From Deltaproteobacteria bacterium (GTDB lineage: Bacteria > CG2-30-53-67), in contig JAADIO010000022.1 in assembly GCA_013151235.1 (NCBI GenBank), positions 48,591 through 112,590 on the forward strand: DNA of 64,000 bases, written 5' to 3'. Below the pieces are notes generated by a model. That model was not told the origin of the DNA, did no database searches, and worked only from the letters and a program-made list of their open reading frames with translations. Position 1 is the stretch's first letter, and every line of letters starts with the position of its first letter. Made by a program: the position numbers and the translations under genes. Shown in pieces: positions 9,301 to 15,695 of the stretch.

Positions 9301-11304
9301 CTTGTCCTCGTAGACGTTGGTGCCGCCTGTCGGAGTGACGGTCCGCAGTTTCGGGTCCATGTACTTGGAGGTCAGGTCCGACACGGAGACACCCAGTGCG
9401 GCGGCAATCGACGGAATCCCCGAATCACGCAGGGTTGAGGTCGCGGGACGCGCCGTCGAACCCGGAATGGTGGGATCGCCGATCCCGGTGTCCGTTTTCC
9501 ACAGTTCGGAGGCGAGCCGGTTGTGACAGTTCGTGCAGTAGATTCCCTTGCCGGTGCCCGCATCGACGTTATCCAGGTACCATTGGCCGATGGCGTTCAG
9601 GTGGCTGGGCGTATCGTCCGGCTCGTTGTTACGGTCCATGTTGCCATGAACGTCCCGATTGGTGAAACAGCCCACGGAGTCACGGATGTCCGTCTGGGCG
9701 ACGGAGGTCAGCGTCCCCTGGTAGCTGAGCGGGAAGTTGGTCATGTCGCCGTTCTGGGTATGGGCCGGATGGCAGGCCTGGCAGTTGCCGGCGCGGCCGT
9801 TGTTATCCGGCAGCGTACGCTCAACAGCGCCGGAATGACGCATATGGATGGCATAGGTCAGCGCCTGGTTGCCGACATTGTCCCGGCTGGCAGGGTAACG
9901 CTCCGCCTCGGAGGCTGCCGGCACGGACGGAGACTGGTTGTCGCAGAAGCGGTCACCGGCCTGGAAACGGCCTACGATGTTATCTGCGTGACATGACTGA
10001 CACATCACTGATTGCCGACCGAGACGGTTGTTCCCGACACCACTCGGGTCGTAGTTGCCAAGGAAGTTGGTGCCGAAATCGGAATCGTGGATACCGAGCA
10101 TCCCCACCGCCGCCGACTTCAGCCGGGCATAATATCCCGTGGCCCCCTGGGCGAGCCAGTAATTATACTCCTGCAAGGCGTGACCACCCGGATCACCCGC
10201 GGGAATGGTTCCGCTGGCGGGATCATAGCCATGACACTTTTCACATGCCGGGGAGTCGATTGGGGCGGTGCCGAAAAACTGCACCGGTGTTCCATCGTGC
10301 TGCAGCATCTGGTTGCCGGTGGAAGCGTTGTACATGTAGACCCACTGCTCCTGAAAGGGCCTGAAATCGCTCTCGGCGATGTCGGTAATGTTTTTGCCCA
10401 CCACCAGGGAGTCGTTGAACGGGGTCAGCGCAATGCCGACAACATCCCAAACATCGGCGGTCGTCAGAACCACGGGCACATCGGAGAGACGCATGCCATC
10501 GAGGCCGAGACCGGCGCCCGCGGCATCAATGATCTTGGTATAGGTATAAACGACCGTCCCCTCATTGCCCACATAGGTGAGGCCTGGACGGCCGAGACCT
10601 AAGCCGTTAAGTGCATCGGCCGACTTGTCCGCAAGCTTGTTGGCCATCGCCCCGAAGGTGGGGCCGTGGTCCTGGGGAATATTGAGGGAGGCACCACCGA
10701 CAGAGATACGATCGGTCGCCAGGGCACCCGCCGCCTTGCCGCCTTCGAGGAAGGGGAGAACGGGCGGATCACCCGGACCGGCACCGCCGGAAACGCCGAT
10801 GCCGGAGCCGGCATCCTTCCCGGTAAAGGGATTGTAAGTATAGAGAGAGTCGAACTCAACATTCGACAACATGTCCTCAGGGTCGGTGGTGGTCCCGTTG
10901 ACGTTCGAGTCGGGACTACCGTCGGCCCATTTCTCGGTGCCGTTCCCGGCATCATAGGGGACTGTCCAGTAGGCCAGCTTTGCTCCCTCCGAGAAGGAAT
11001 TGTCCTTGAACTCATAGCCGAGCTTAATGTTGTCGGCGGGTGTGAGTTGCTTCGGGTGTGCACCGGTTTTCACCGCCTGCGCCTGGATCGAGTTGAAGGG
11101 CGGCAGGACGCAGCAATAGGAAAAATCAAAACCGGTACAGTGCATCCCCAACTCATAGTTGGTAAAAATGAGATAGTTCTTCTTGGGTGAGTTGAGATGG
11201 CGGCCCCGGCTGCGCCTGCCGCGGGCAACGGCATTCGTCGCCAGCGAGGCGACAAAAAGTACGCCCAGGACCAGCATCAGAATCTGAATGGCTGTCTTAC
11301 GCAT
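6316..11304 (-). CDS. Giant 16-heme c-type cytochrome with carboxypeptidase-regulatory-like insert
   Basis: The product is about 1,662 residues with an N-terminal signal (MRKTAIQILMLVLGVLFVAS, then ATNAVARG) and sixteen CxxCH sites. Residues 1-350 form the same heme-free domain as in the 7-heme paralogue (ELGMHCTGFDFSYCCVLPPFNS). Hemes 1-8 (CEKCH at about 353 to CGACH at about 849) follow the paralogue's pattern. Residues about 905-1055 resemble a carboxypeptidase-regulatory beta-sandwich (ALHGTVVD, ADGSYNFNGVPLADGDYY). Hemes 9-16 (CLGCH near 1065 to CGYCH near 1650) form a second, octaheme section. The ATG at 11304 has AAAGGAG six bases upstream; an ATG at 11328, also with GGAGG, would add eight residues and overlap the PEP-CTERM gene. 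Probably a surface or periplasmic electron conduit. Confidence 0.92.
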   Translation of the reverse strand: MRKTAIQILMLVLGVLFVASLATNAVARGRRSRGRHLNSPKKNYLIFTNYELGMHCTGFDFSYCCVLPPFNSIQAQAVKTGAHPKQLTPADNIKLGYEFKDNSFSEGAKLAYWTVPYDAGNGTEKWADGSPDSNVNGTTTDPEDMLSNVEFDSLYTYNPFTGKDAGSGIGVSGGAGPGDPPVLPFLEGGKAAGALATDRISVGGASLNIPQDHGPTFGAMANKLADKSADALNGLGLGRPGLTYVGNEGTVVYTYTKIIDAAGAGLGLDGMRLSDVPVVLTTADVWDVVGIALTPFNDSLVVGKNITDIAESDFRPFQEQWVYMYNASTGNQMLQHDGTPVQFFGTAPIDSPACEKCHGYDPASGTIPAGDPGGHALQEYNYWLAQGATGYYARLKSAAVGMLGIHDSDFGTNFLGNYDPSGVGNNRLGRQSVMCQSCHADNIVGRFQAGDRFCDNQSPSVPAASEAERYPASRDNVGNQALTYAIHMRHSGAVERTLPDNNGRAGNCQACHPAHTQNGDMTNFPLSYQGTLTSVAQTDIRDSVGCFTNRDVHGNMDRNNEPDDTPSHLNAIGQWYLDNVDAGTGKGIYCTNCHNRLASELWKTDTGIGDPTIPGSTARPATSTLRDSGIPSIAAALGVSVSDLTSKYMDPKLRTVTPTGGTNVYEDKECDLCHGAGGIGGLGPAIAGESAEDLLVATQNAAAEGLMFGGVDTPLTEQEAVDIASELGGETVIDDTNDHYQYKGMGGEVVPGVPYGVVTDGSDFWASAGEPHCADCHAYPFVESQGMNPPWAEPGKYALMRHSKGHERIACQSCHESTHGLYPVSPLNDPTTRNAALQYNANGSHGPVTCGACHVTNNGGVPTVAAKKKVNGVTIGTNYDLAVIYMHTVRDARSTLPTVERNATDNGLGLPLGYGRTMIPEAPANDDCANHNNMTGLALHGTVVDTSTAKVANASVVFVSAADVEASSSIQPIEDVANAVIGGSNSNGGFATTAADGSYNFNGVPLADGDYYACVIPAGSDTAHLPWARRETLKVVNGHVVNMPAFGDITISMTPSTSATYVGSSTCLGCHAKGSLKHTLHFLGFRVPDPSNPGYTMANSLQDMTSWAANADGGLAAFANGDCISFSAQGNTHYAKLGYSGGTPTMQMADNATCSGNLSATYNVAFTYGGEGVAKQRYMLLVGANGEPGTAHVQAGGSSYYYPAPFQWNESGSDPAAFGENGEFSGKWSTPTTMGADVFTPAGLGTTPTGAPTESFGVDCAGCHGGVGITKDSNGNFITQYIDQVASNVYAGNIGCERCHGPGSEHVANGGEGYNIVQPDLLTPGRLTMVCGTCHQRGHGHSVLDSSGAHAGFASVGDLTVDPAITVFKPGMSPAEYYGTADGTGLAPDFGTVGGYWEAIDYTTDHHSWQDIGYESANPFVTSTAAGNVTQVTGSFNHSKGHHQQYYDVVRTTMYKNDMEMVTCIDCHDAHGGPSAAGVVEEHQLTANGDNNALCLGCHNSSLRAPGAGETTPDESLEGADPANFQFVTQSMADDLAAGTTTPTDEATIASEVMRHIGKWVNSTMSYMTYDPVGSGMGRCTNCHMPKTAKTARWENSLTDGSNQYREGDIHSHTFDVVTTEFVDAMRTDLAANGDPDPAGDTTPAGMTNSCGYCHVGALSNP

Positions 11305-11320
11305 GGAAGCTCCTTTCATT

Positions 11321-12253
11321 TTACACATGGTGCCCTCCTTTCCCACCTGCACGACGACGAAGCCCCAACAGGCCGAAAAGCCCGGTCGCCAGGAAGACGA
11401 GGGACGAAGGCTCGGGAACCATTGCCGTGGTGGTAAGGGCGTTAAGATTGTCGCTCGACAACAGACCCAGGTCCGCGGCCGTGATGGCGACATTCGAGGT
11501 GTTGTTCAGAAAAAGGTCCGCGGCCGATCCGTAGCCGGAGGCGGAAGCCAGCGAAAACAGAACATCTCCCGTAACAGCATCAATGGCCAGCGCGTCTAAG
11601 TCCTGTCCCTGCTCAATACCAAGCGACGCGGCAGTCCGGAAGATGTTACCAAGACTGTTGAGATAGATGTTCCCATCACCGGCAAGGGAGAAGTAGACAT
11701 CCCCGTCCTGACCCGGAACATAAGGTGCGGCACCGAGATCCACGGCATCGAGATCATCATTGTTCTGTCCGTAAGCGCTATCGTTCAGACCGTAGTCCTC
11801 ACCATAAGTATCCGCAAAGTTGACCCCCGCAAGCTGGCCCGGGTTGGCGTCGAAAAGCGTCCCCATCTGCCGACTGGTCGAGGCCTTCCATGCCACGTCC
11901 GTGCCCGAAGCGCCCTGGCTGTTCGCATCCACCGAGAAATAGACGTCGTAGATGCTTGCGGGATCAGCACTGTCAAACCCGAAGGAGAGGGCGTCGATCT
12001 CGTCGGCCGCGGACAATCCGAGATCGGCCGGCGTCAACGCCACGGTGTTGGTGCCGTCGAGCGGCGTATCGAAGAGATGGGCGCCGTCCGGACTGGTGCT
12101 GTATACGTCATTAGGCATATTCGTTCCGGGAGCAACGCCGATCCCGTCATTGAGCACCGAGAAGGTGTCGGCCCGGCCGATCGCCGGAAGAGCGAAGATA
12201 CAAATCATTGAGACAACCGCCAGAAGGCGGAGCCTTAACCCATAACATTTCAT
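11321..12253 (-). CDS. PEP-CTERM sorted surface protein with internal repeats
   Basis: This 310-residue exported protein has a signal peptide ending LPAIGRA. It closes with a PEP-CTERM exosortase signal: VPEPSS, a hydrophobic helix (LVFLATGLFGLLGL) and the basic tail RRRAGGKGG. The body shows a loose repeat of the form LGL....DLDAL....GDVYFSL: PADLGLSAADEIDAL, SLGIEQGQDLDAL and AADLGLLSSDNLNAL align by eye. Exosortase is expected to cleave it at the inner membrane; none is encoded in this window. It ends 16 bases before the 16-heme cytochrome start, so the two are very likely on one transcript. The ATG at 12253 follows GGGGGAAACATT. Confidence 0.88.
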   Translation of the reverse strand: MKCYGLRLRLLAVVSMICIFALPAIGRADTFSVLNDGIGVAPGTNMPNDVYSTSPDGAHLFDTPLDGTNTVALTPADLGLSAADEIDALSFGFDSADPASIYDVYFSVDANSQGASGTDVAWKASTSRQMGTLFDANPGQLAGVNFADTYGEDYGLNDSAYGQNNDDLDAVDLGAAPYVPGQDGDVYFSLAGDGNIYLNSLGNIFRTAASLGIEQGQDLDALAIDAVTGDVLFSLASASGYGSAADLFLNNTSNVAITAADLGLLSSDNLNALTTTAMVPEPSSLVFLATGLFGLLGLRRRAGGKGGHHV

Positions 12254-12350
12254 AATGTTTCCCCCTTGTATGATGTCATTCCCCTGCAATAATCCCGCCG
12301 GGAGCGAATGCCTCCGGCTTCCCCCTTTCCGGCAGGCAGCAGATTTGTGA
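12254..12350 (-). promoter_or_regulatory. Conserved GC-rich 5' leader element, copy 1
   Basis: Reading toward the ATG it shows CTGCCTGCCGG, AAAGGGGG, a hairpin (GCCGGAG / CTCCCGGC), then AGGGGAATGACATCAT and a GGGGG ribosome-binding stretch. Copies 2 (13363-13466) and 3 (14831-14950) share the order: CTG(C/T)C-rich block, AAAGGGG, GC hairpin, GGGGAA and a purine-rich SD. I do not recognise it as a known riboswitch. Confidence 0.45.
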
Positions 12351-12540
12351 ACCTGCCGGAAACATAACGTAAAATTGAACCATTGTAAAAGTACGATTTA
12401 TGTTGGAACCATTTTGTCGGTCATTCTTCACCCCCCTCATATTTAGATGATCACGATATTTGACTTCAACTTCCGCAGCAAATCTTATGAATCACCCCCT
12501 TTCCCGATATAAGATCATTTTGCCCATTTGCCGTAAGCCG

Positions 12541-13362
12541 TCACACCCCGCGACGACGAAAGAAGACCGCAAGTCCTGCCAGACCGCTTCCCAACAGCAC
12601 CAGCGAGCCGGGCTCGGGAACCGTCGCAAGCTGGAGTTCAAGAACCATCTGGTAAGAGAGAGTATCGAACCCACTTCCCGGCATCCGATTGCCCGTGGCG
12701 ACAAGACGCAGGCTCTGACCGTCAAAGGGACGGCCGTCCACCTTGTAGGCGAAGTTGTAACTGCCATTGGTCGGAGAGGTCCACGGGGCGGTCCAGAGAC
12801 GTAAGGGCATACTGTTATCCAGACCGGTGTTCTGCGGGATGAAGACGGCGTTATTCATCACCACGTGCATCTCGCCGTCACCGGTCACCGTGCCGCCCGG
12901 CTCGAAGAAACTATTCCACGGAATGGTATACTGGTTGGCGTCGCCGGTCTCAGTGGAGTGGTCGCGGAAGTCGACCGTCCCAAGCAGTGTTCCCGGGACC
13001 GTATCCGGCAGGAAGGTGTCCGCAGGAATCGTCACCGTCGTACCCCCTCCGCTGATTACAATATCCATCGTGCCGCCCGGAATCGCCCATTCCAGGGAAT
13101 GCTGGAAGTTAAAGCTACTCCCCGTGTCTCCACCGTTATATGGATCACTTGCGATTCCATCCACACTCCCCGGAACGATGTTGAAGTGGTAGGTACCGTC
13201 GGTCCAGGCGACCGGCGTGGCATGGGCAGGGACAACCGCCAAGATGAAGAATAGCCCGAAGACAACGGCGACCGCCGCTGTTTTTAAGTGTTGAATGATG
13301 ATGGTGTGCCGCCACACCGGAACCTCCGCCGACAGGCGGAGTTTCCCCTTGCAAAGATTCAT
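12541..13362 (-). CDS. PEP-CTERM sorted surface protein
   Basis: This 273-residue exported protein has an N-terminal hydrophobic signal (AAVAVVFGLFFILAVVPAHA), a beta-rich body and the C-terminal sorting signal VPEPGSLVLLGSGLAGLAVF followed by FRRRGV. No catalytic domain is recognised in the body; it is rich in Gly, Thr, Asp and Asn, as usual for adhesin-like PEP-CTERM proteins. The ATG at 13362 lies 6-8 bases after a GGGGGG stretch. A -24/-12 promoter and an upstream block matching those of the third PEP-CTERM gene lie in its 5' region. No terminator is visible before the next PEP-CTERM gene, so read-through into that gene and the 16-heme cytochrome is possible. Confidence 0.86.
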   Translation of the reverse strand: MNLCKGKLRLSAEVPVWRHTIIIQHLKTAAVAVVFGLFFILAVVPAHATPVAWTDGTYHFNIVPGSVDGIASDPYNGGDTGSSFNFQHSLEWAIPGGTMDIVISGGGTTVTIPADTFLPDTVPGTLLGTVDFRDHSTETGDANQYTIPWNSFFEPGGTVTGDGEMHVVMNNAVFIPQNTGLDNSMPLRLWTAPWTSPTNGSYNFAYKVDGRPFDGQSLRLVATGNRMPGSGFDTLSYQMVLELQLATVPEPGSLVLLGSGLAGLAVFFRRRGV

Positions 13363-13466
13363 AAACTTCCCCCCTATGATGTCATTCCCCTATAAAACGG
13401 TCTTGAACAATCGCGCCCGAGGCATCCGCCCCCGGCCCCCCTTTTTCTGCGGACAGGAATTTGCAA
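13363..13466 (-). promoter_or_regulatory. Conserved GC-rich 5' leader element, copy 2
   Basis: Toward the ATG: AAATTCCTGTCCGC, AAAAAGGGG, a hairpin with arms CCGGGGGC and GCCTCGG, then AGGGGAATGACATCAT and GGGGGG. The AGGGGAATGACATCAT block is identical to that of copy 1 at the same position relative to the start. Confidence 0.45.
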
Positions 13467-13658
13467 CCCTTTCAGATGACAATCATCAACGGCTCCCAAT
13501 TCCCGTCATTAGATCGACTGGGTACCTCCTTTCTTCAATACGAACTAAAACGTCTCCATTTTCATGTTCCTCAGGCTGCAGCACGAATCACTCCCCCCCG
13601 GTTTGATACTGCACGCCACGATCGGCCGGAACTTTATGCGGCCATATACAGCAGCATA

Positions 13659-13676
13659 TTGCAGGTTACATGCCAA
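13659..13676 (-). promoter_or_regulatory. Sigma-54 (-24/-12) promoter for PEP-CTERM gene
   Basis: Minus-strand TTGGCAT-GTAA-CCTGCAA fits the sigma-54 form TGGCAN6TGC: GG and GC are correctly spaced. It lies about 300 bases upstream of the ATG at 13362. The third PEP-CTERM gene has a near twin at 15041-15059. Confidence 0.72.
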
Positions 13677-13773
13677 TTCTACCCAATGAGCGGCCAGAAC
13701 AAATAAAAAGATAACATGATGAAAAGAAGGGACTTATTTCGGAGCAAGACAGCCCGTCAACCGGTTATGCAGG

Positions 13774-13832
13774 TATTCGATAGCGTGAATATATGAAATA
13801 ATTTTCCTTTTTTGTGAAAAGATTTTCCCACT
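13774..13832 (-). promoter_or_regulatory. Duplicated upstream activator-like block, copy A
   Basis: It begins TATTCGA and contains GAATATATGAAAT, TTTTCC, TTTTGTGAAAA and TTTTCC-CACT in that order. It matches 15161-15218 nearly base for base. It starts about 97 bases beyond the sigma-54 motif, a normal position for an enhancer-binding protein site. Confidence 0.65.
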
Positions 13833-13883
13833 ATTTGTGCGGATGCACGATTGTGCGGGCTCCACAACGGATGCAGACAAAAC

Positions 13884-13915
13884 AAAGGGGGCCGGCCCGA
13901 AGGCCCGCCCCCTGA
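13884..13915 (-). terminator. Intrinsic terminator of third PEP-CTERM gene
   Basis: On the minus strand a GC stem (GGGGGCGGGCC / GGCCGGCCCCC) with a TTCG loop is followed by TTTGTTTTG, 37 bases after the stop codon. It shows this gene is a separate transcription unit. Confidence 0.8.
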
Positions 13916-13951
13916 TTCTCTCAGATCCTCAATACGCAAGCGACCGGAGCA

Positions 13952-14830
13952 TTATGCACCGGCGGCCTTTACGGAACGATGATGACGCCGGTGGAGACCG
14001 GCGAGAACCGGCAGGAAGGATGCGATCAGGAAAAAAGAGGAGGGCTCGGGTACGGCAGCGGCGCTGACCCGGATATTGTCCACGATCAGGCCGGTGTCGA
14101 AGCTCCCGTCCCCCTCATCTCCGACAAAAAATTCCAGGGTGTAGTCGCCGGCGCCCAGGATAGAACTGGTGACCGTCTGGAACCCGCCGAGATAGGTCCC
14201 GTCGTAAAAGCTGCTCGCCGGAAGTGTGGGATCGCTGGTCGTCCAGGAAATGCCGCTGAAGTCACCGGCGTATAGCGGTGCAAAGGAACCATCGTTGTAG
14301 CCGTCGTCCAAGGAGCACTGAACCAGGGAGATCGGAGCGCCCGCGGCAGGCAGGAGGCGGATCTCGGCGATATCGGCAAGGCCGGCGGTACTCCATCCAT
14401 CGAACTCACTGGTAGCAATAGTCCAGTCGAGAGCCAGAGTGGAGGGGGCCGTAAGCGTAAAAGACTGGCTCAAAGTGGCGATGTCGAACTCGTCGGCGCC
14501 GCTTCCGTCCCGGTCAAACCCCGAATCCACACCCGGCGGCATCCCGTTCACAAAGCTGTCGGGACTGGTCGATAGGAGCGCAAACCAACTGCCGTCGGTT
14601 GCCAAATAGCCGGTCTGACCACTAATATTTTTATCCGGGCTATGGTAGTCGGGGTTGATCCGCTGGACGTTGCCGGAAGCGGTCCAGCCGGACAGGTCGG
14701 TTTCAAAAGAAAGGTTGGTGAGCCCCGTAGCGAAGGCCGCCGCCGGGACGAACAGACAGAAAACTGCGATCACCGCCATCCAGCGGAGTACGACATTCCG
14801 AATCTTTAGTTTTATACTGTATAACTTCAT
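13952..14830 (-). CDS. PEP-CTERM sorted surface protein
   Basis: This 292-residue exported protein has a signal region (WMAVIAVFCLFVPAAAFA). The body begins with GLTNLSFETDLSGWTASGN, a jelly-roll/carbohydrate-binding-like opening common in PEP-CTERM proteins, and continues with LDWTIATSEFD and LEFFVGDEGDGSFDTGLIVDNI. The C terminus is VPEPSSFFLIASFLPVLAGL with a basic HRRHHR tail, the exosortase recognition signal. It is flanked by its own sigma-54 promoter and a strong terminator. The ATG at 14830 follows AAAAGGGAAAAC. Probably a matrix or surface protein; the ligand is unknown. Confidence 0.86.
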   Translation of the reverse strand: MKLYSIKLKIRNVVLRWMAVIAVFCLFVPAAAFATGLTNLSFETDLSGWTASGNVQRINPDYHSPDKNISGQTGYLATDGSWFALLSTSPDSFVNGMPPGVDSGFDRDGSGADEFDIATLSQSFTLTAPSTLALDWTIATSEFDGWSTAGLADIAEIRLLPAAGAPISLVQCSLDDGYNDGSFAPLYAGDFSGISWTTSDPTLPASSFYDGTYLGGFQTVTSSILGAGDYTLEFFVGDEGDGSFDTGLIVDNIRVSAAAVPEPSSFFLIASFLPVLAGLHRRHHRSVKAAGA

Positions 14831-14950
14831 GAGTTTTCCCTTTTCTCTAATGAGTTACCCCCTTTTACATGATTTCCCCCCGAGAAGCCGCGTTCCTTTT
14901 TCCGGAGGCGCCGGTCCCCAACCGACCCCTTTTGCCGACAGGAATTCGTT
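14831..14950 (-). promoter_or_regulatory. Conserved GC-rich 5' leader element, copy 3
   Basis: Toward the ATG: GAATTCCTGTCGGC, AAAAGGGG, a hairpin with arms GTCGGT and ACCGGC, then GGGGGGAAATCATG and AAGGGGG. It is more diverged than copies 1 and 2 but has the same order of blocks. The leader predicted from the sigma-54 start is about 200 bases. Confidence 0.4.
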
Positions 14951-15040
14951 TTTTATAACGACGTTTACCACCTCCTTTCCGGTGGAGCATCAAACCCCTT
15001 GTTTGCGTTCTCCGCAGAGGCCGCTTATCCGTATTTAATG

Positions 15041-15059
15041 AAAGCAGGTTCCGTGCCAA
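15041..15059 (-). promoter_or_regulatory. Sigma-54 (-24/-12) promoter for third PEP-CTERM gene
   Basis: Minus-strand TTGGCACGGAACCTGCTTT matches the sigma-54 consensus closely: TGGCAC, five bases, then CTGCT. It shares TTGGCA and ACCTGC with the promoter at 13659-13676. Confidence 0.78.
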
Positions 15060-15160
15060 TCCAAACCGGAGCAAGGCAGGTTGGGGGAAAAACCGGGTAA
15101 CCCACTGATAACATAAATAATTATTTTATACCACAAGAGACCGACAACGGCTCATTCCGC

Positions 15161-15218
15161 TATTCGACAAATCGAATATATGAAATGTTTTTCCTCTTTT
15201 GTGAAAAATTTTTCCACT
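15161..15218 (-). promoter_or_regulatory. Duplicated upstream activator-like block, copy B
   Basis: Near-identical to 13774-13832 (TATTCGA, GAATATATGAAAT, TTTTGTGAAAA, TTTTTCCACT). It starts about 101 bases beyond the sigma-54 motif at 15041-15059. Its right edge touches the -35 element of the rightward promoter at 15219, so a bound activator could also affect that promoter. Confidence 0.65.
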
Positions 15219-15247
15219 TTGACAACATTAAACGATCCCGTTATACT
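15219..15247 (+). promoter_or_regulatory. Sigma-70 promoter of membrane protein/aguBA operon
   Basis: TTGACA (15219-15224), a 17-base spacer, and TATACT (15242-15247). Transcription should start 7-8 bases later, at or next to the ATG at 15255, which predicts a leaderless or nearly leaderless message. Confidence 0.8.
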
Positions 15248-15254
15248 GTGCCTC

Positions 15255-15695
15255 ATGAATGTTAGTTTAATGGAACGGTACAAACCGGCGGCCGACCGAA
15301 GAACACTCCTCCTGATCTCCGGGTTCATCTGGTCAGGCGTAGGGATCATGCTGGTCTCCTTTGCGCTCGTGTGGCTTTCGGCCCGCGGGGGAACGGCCGC
15401 CTACCTTCTCGGCGGATCGGGGCTCGTCCTCTCCTGGTTCATCCACCATTTCGGATTGACGAGGATCGTCAACCGGAACCTCGGGCGGATCCTTCCCGTC
15501 CGGGATAAAAGATGCCTCTTCTCCTTCCAGCCCTGGAAGAGCTACATCATCATCCTCATCATGATTGCCATGGGGGTTACGCTGCGCCATTCCAGCTTTC
15601 CGAAACCATACCTTGCCGTGATCTACATGGCTATGGGGGCCGCCCTGATTCTCTCCAGCACACGCTACTGGAAACACTTCTTCCGGAAATCATGA
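15255..15695 (+). CDS. Small multi-pass membrane protein of unknown function
   Basis: The 146-residue product has four predicted membrane segments: LLLISGFIWSGVGIMLVSF, AAYLLGGSGLVLSWFIHHFG, YIIILIMIAMGVTL and LAVIYMAMGAALILSS. I recognise no family. The promoter at 15219-15247 rules out starts upstream of about 15253. The ATG at 15255 has no Shine-Dalgarno and would be the first codon of the transcript; an ATG at 15270 is the alternative. Its TGA overlaps the aguB ATG (ATGA), so it is coupled to polyamine synthesis genes; whether it is a transporter for that pathway cannot be told. Confidence 0.75.
   Translation: MNVSLMERYKPAADRRTLLLISGFIWSGVGIMLVSFALVWLSARGGTAAYLLGGSGLVLSWFIHHFGLTRIVNRNLGRILPVRDKRCLFSFQPWKSYIIILIMIAMGVTLRHSSFPKPYLAVIYMAMGAALILSSTRYWKHFFRKS

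Noticed and set aside
7282-9438. A 718-codon open frame on the plus strand.
   Set aside because: It is antisense to the 16-heme cytochrome, whose sixteen heme motifs prove the coding strand. The plus-strand translation is low-complexity and matches nothing.
14865-15074. A 69-codon minus-strand frame ahead of the third PEP-CTERM gene.
   Set aside because: It overlaps the predicted sigma-54 promoter and the leader, is simply Arg/Gly rich, and has no matching frame in the other two leaders.
14831-15120. GEMM/c-di-GMP riboswitch in the PEP-CTERM leaders.
   Set aside because: The conserved GEMM core (GGGACGCAAAGCC-like and tetraloop-receptor parts) is not present. The leaders are reported only as an unassigned conserved element.
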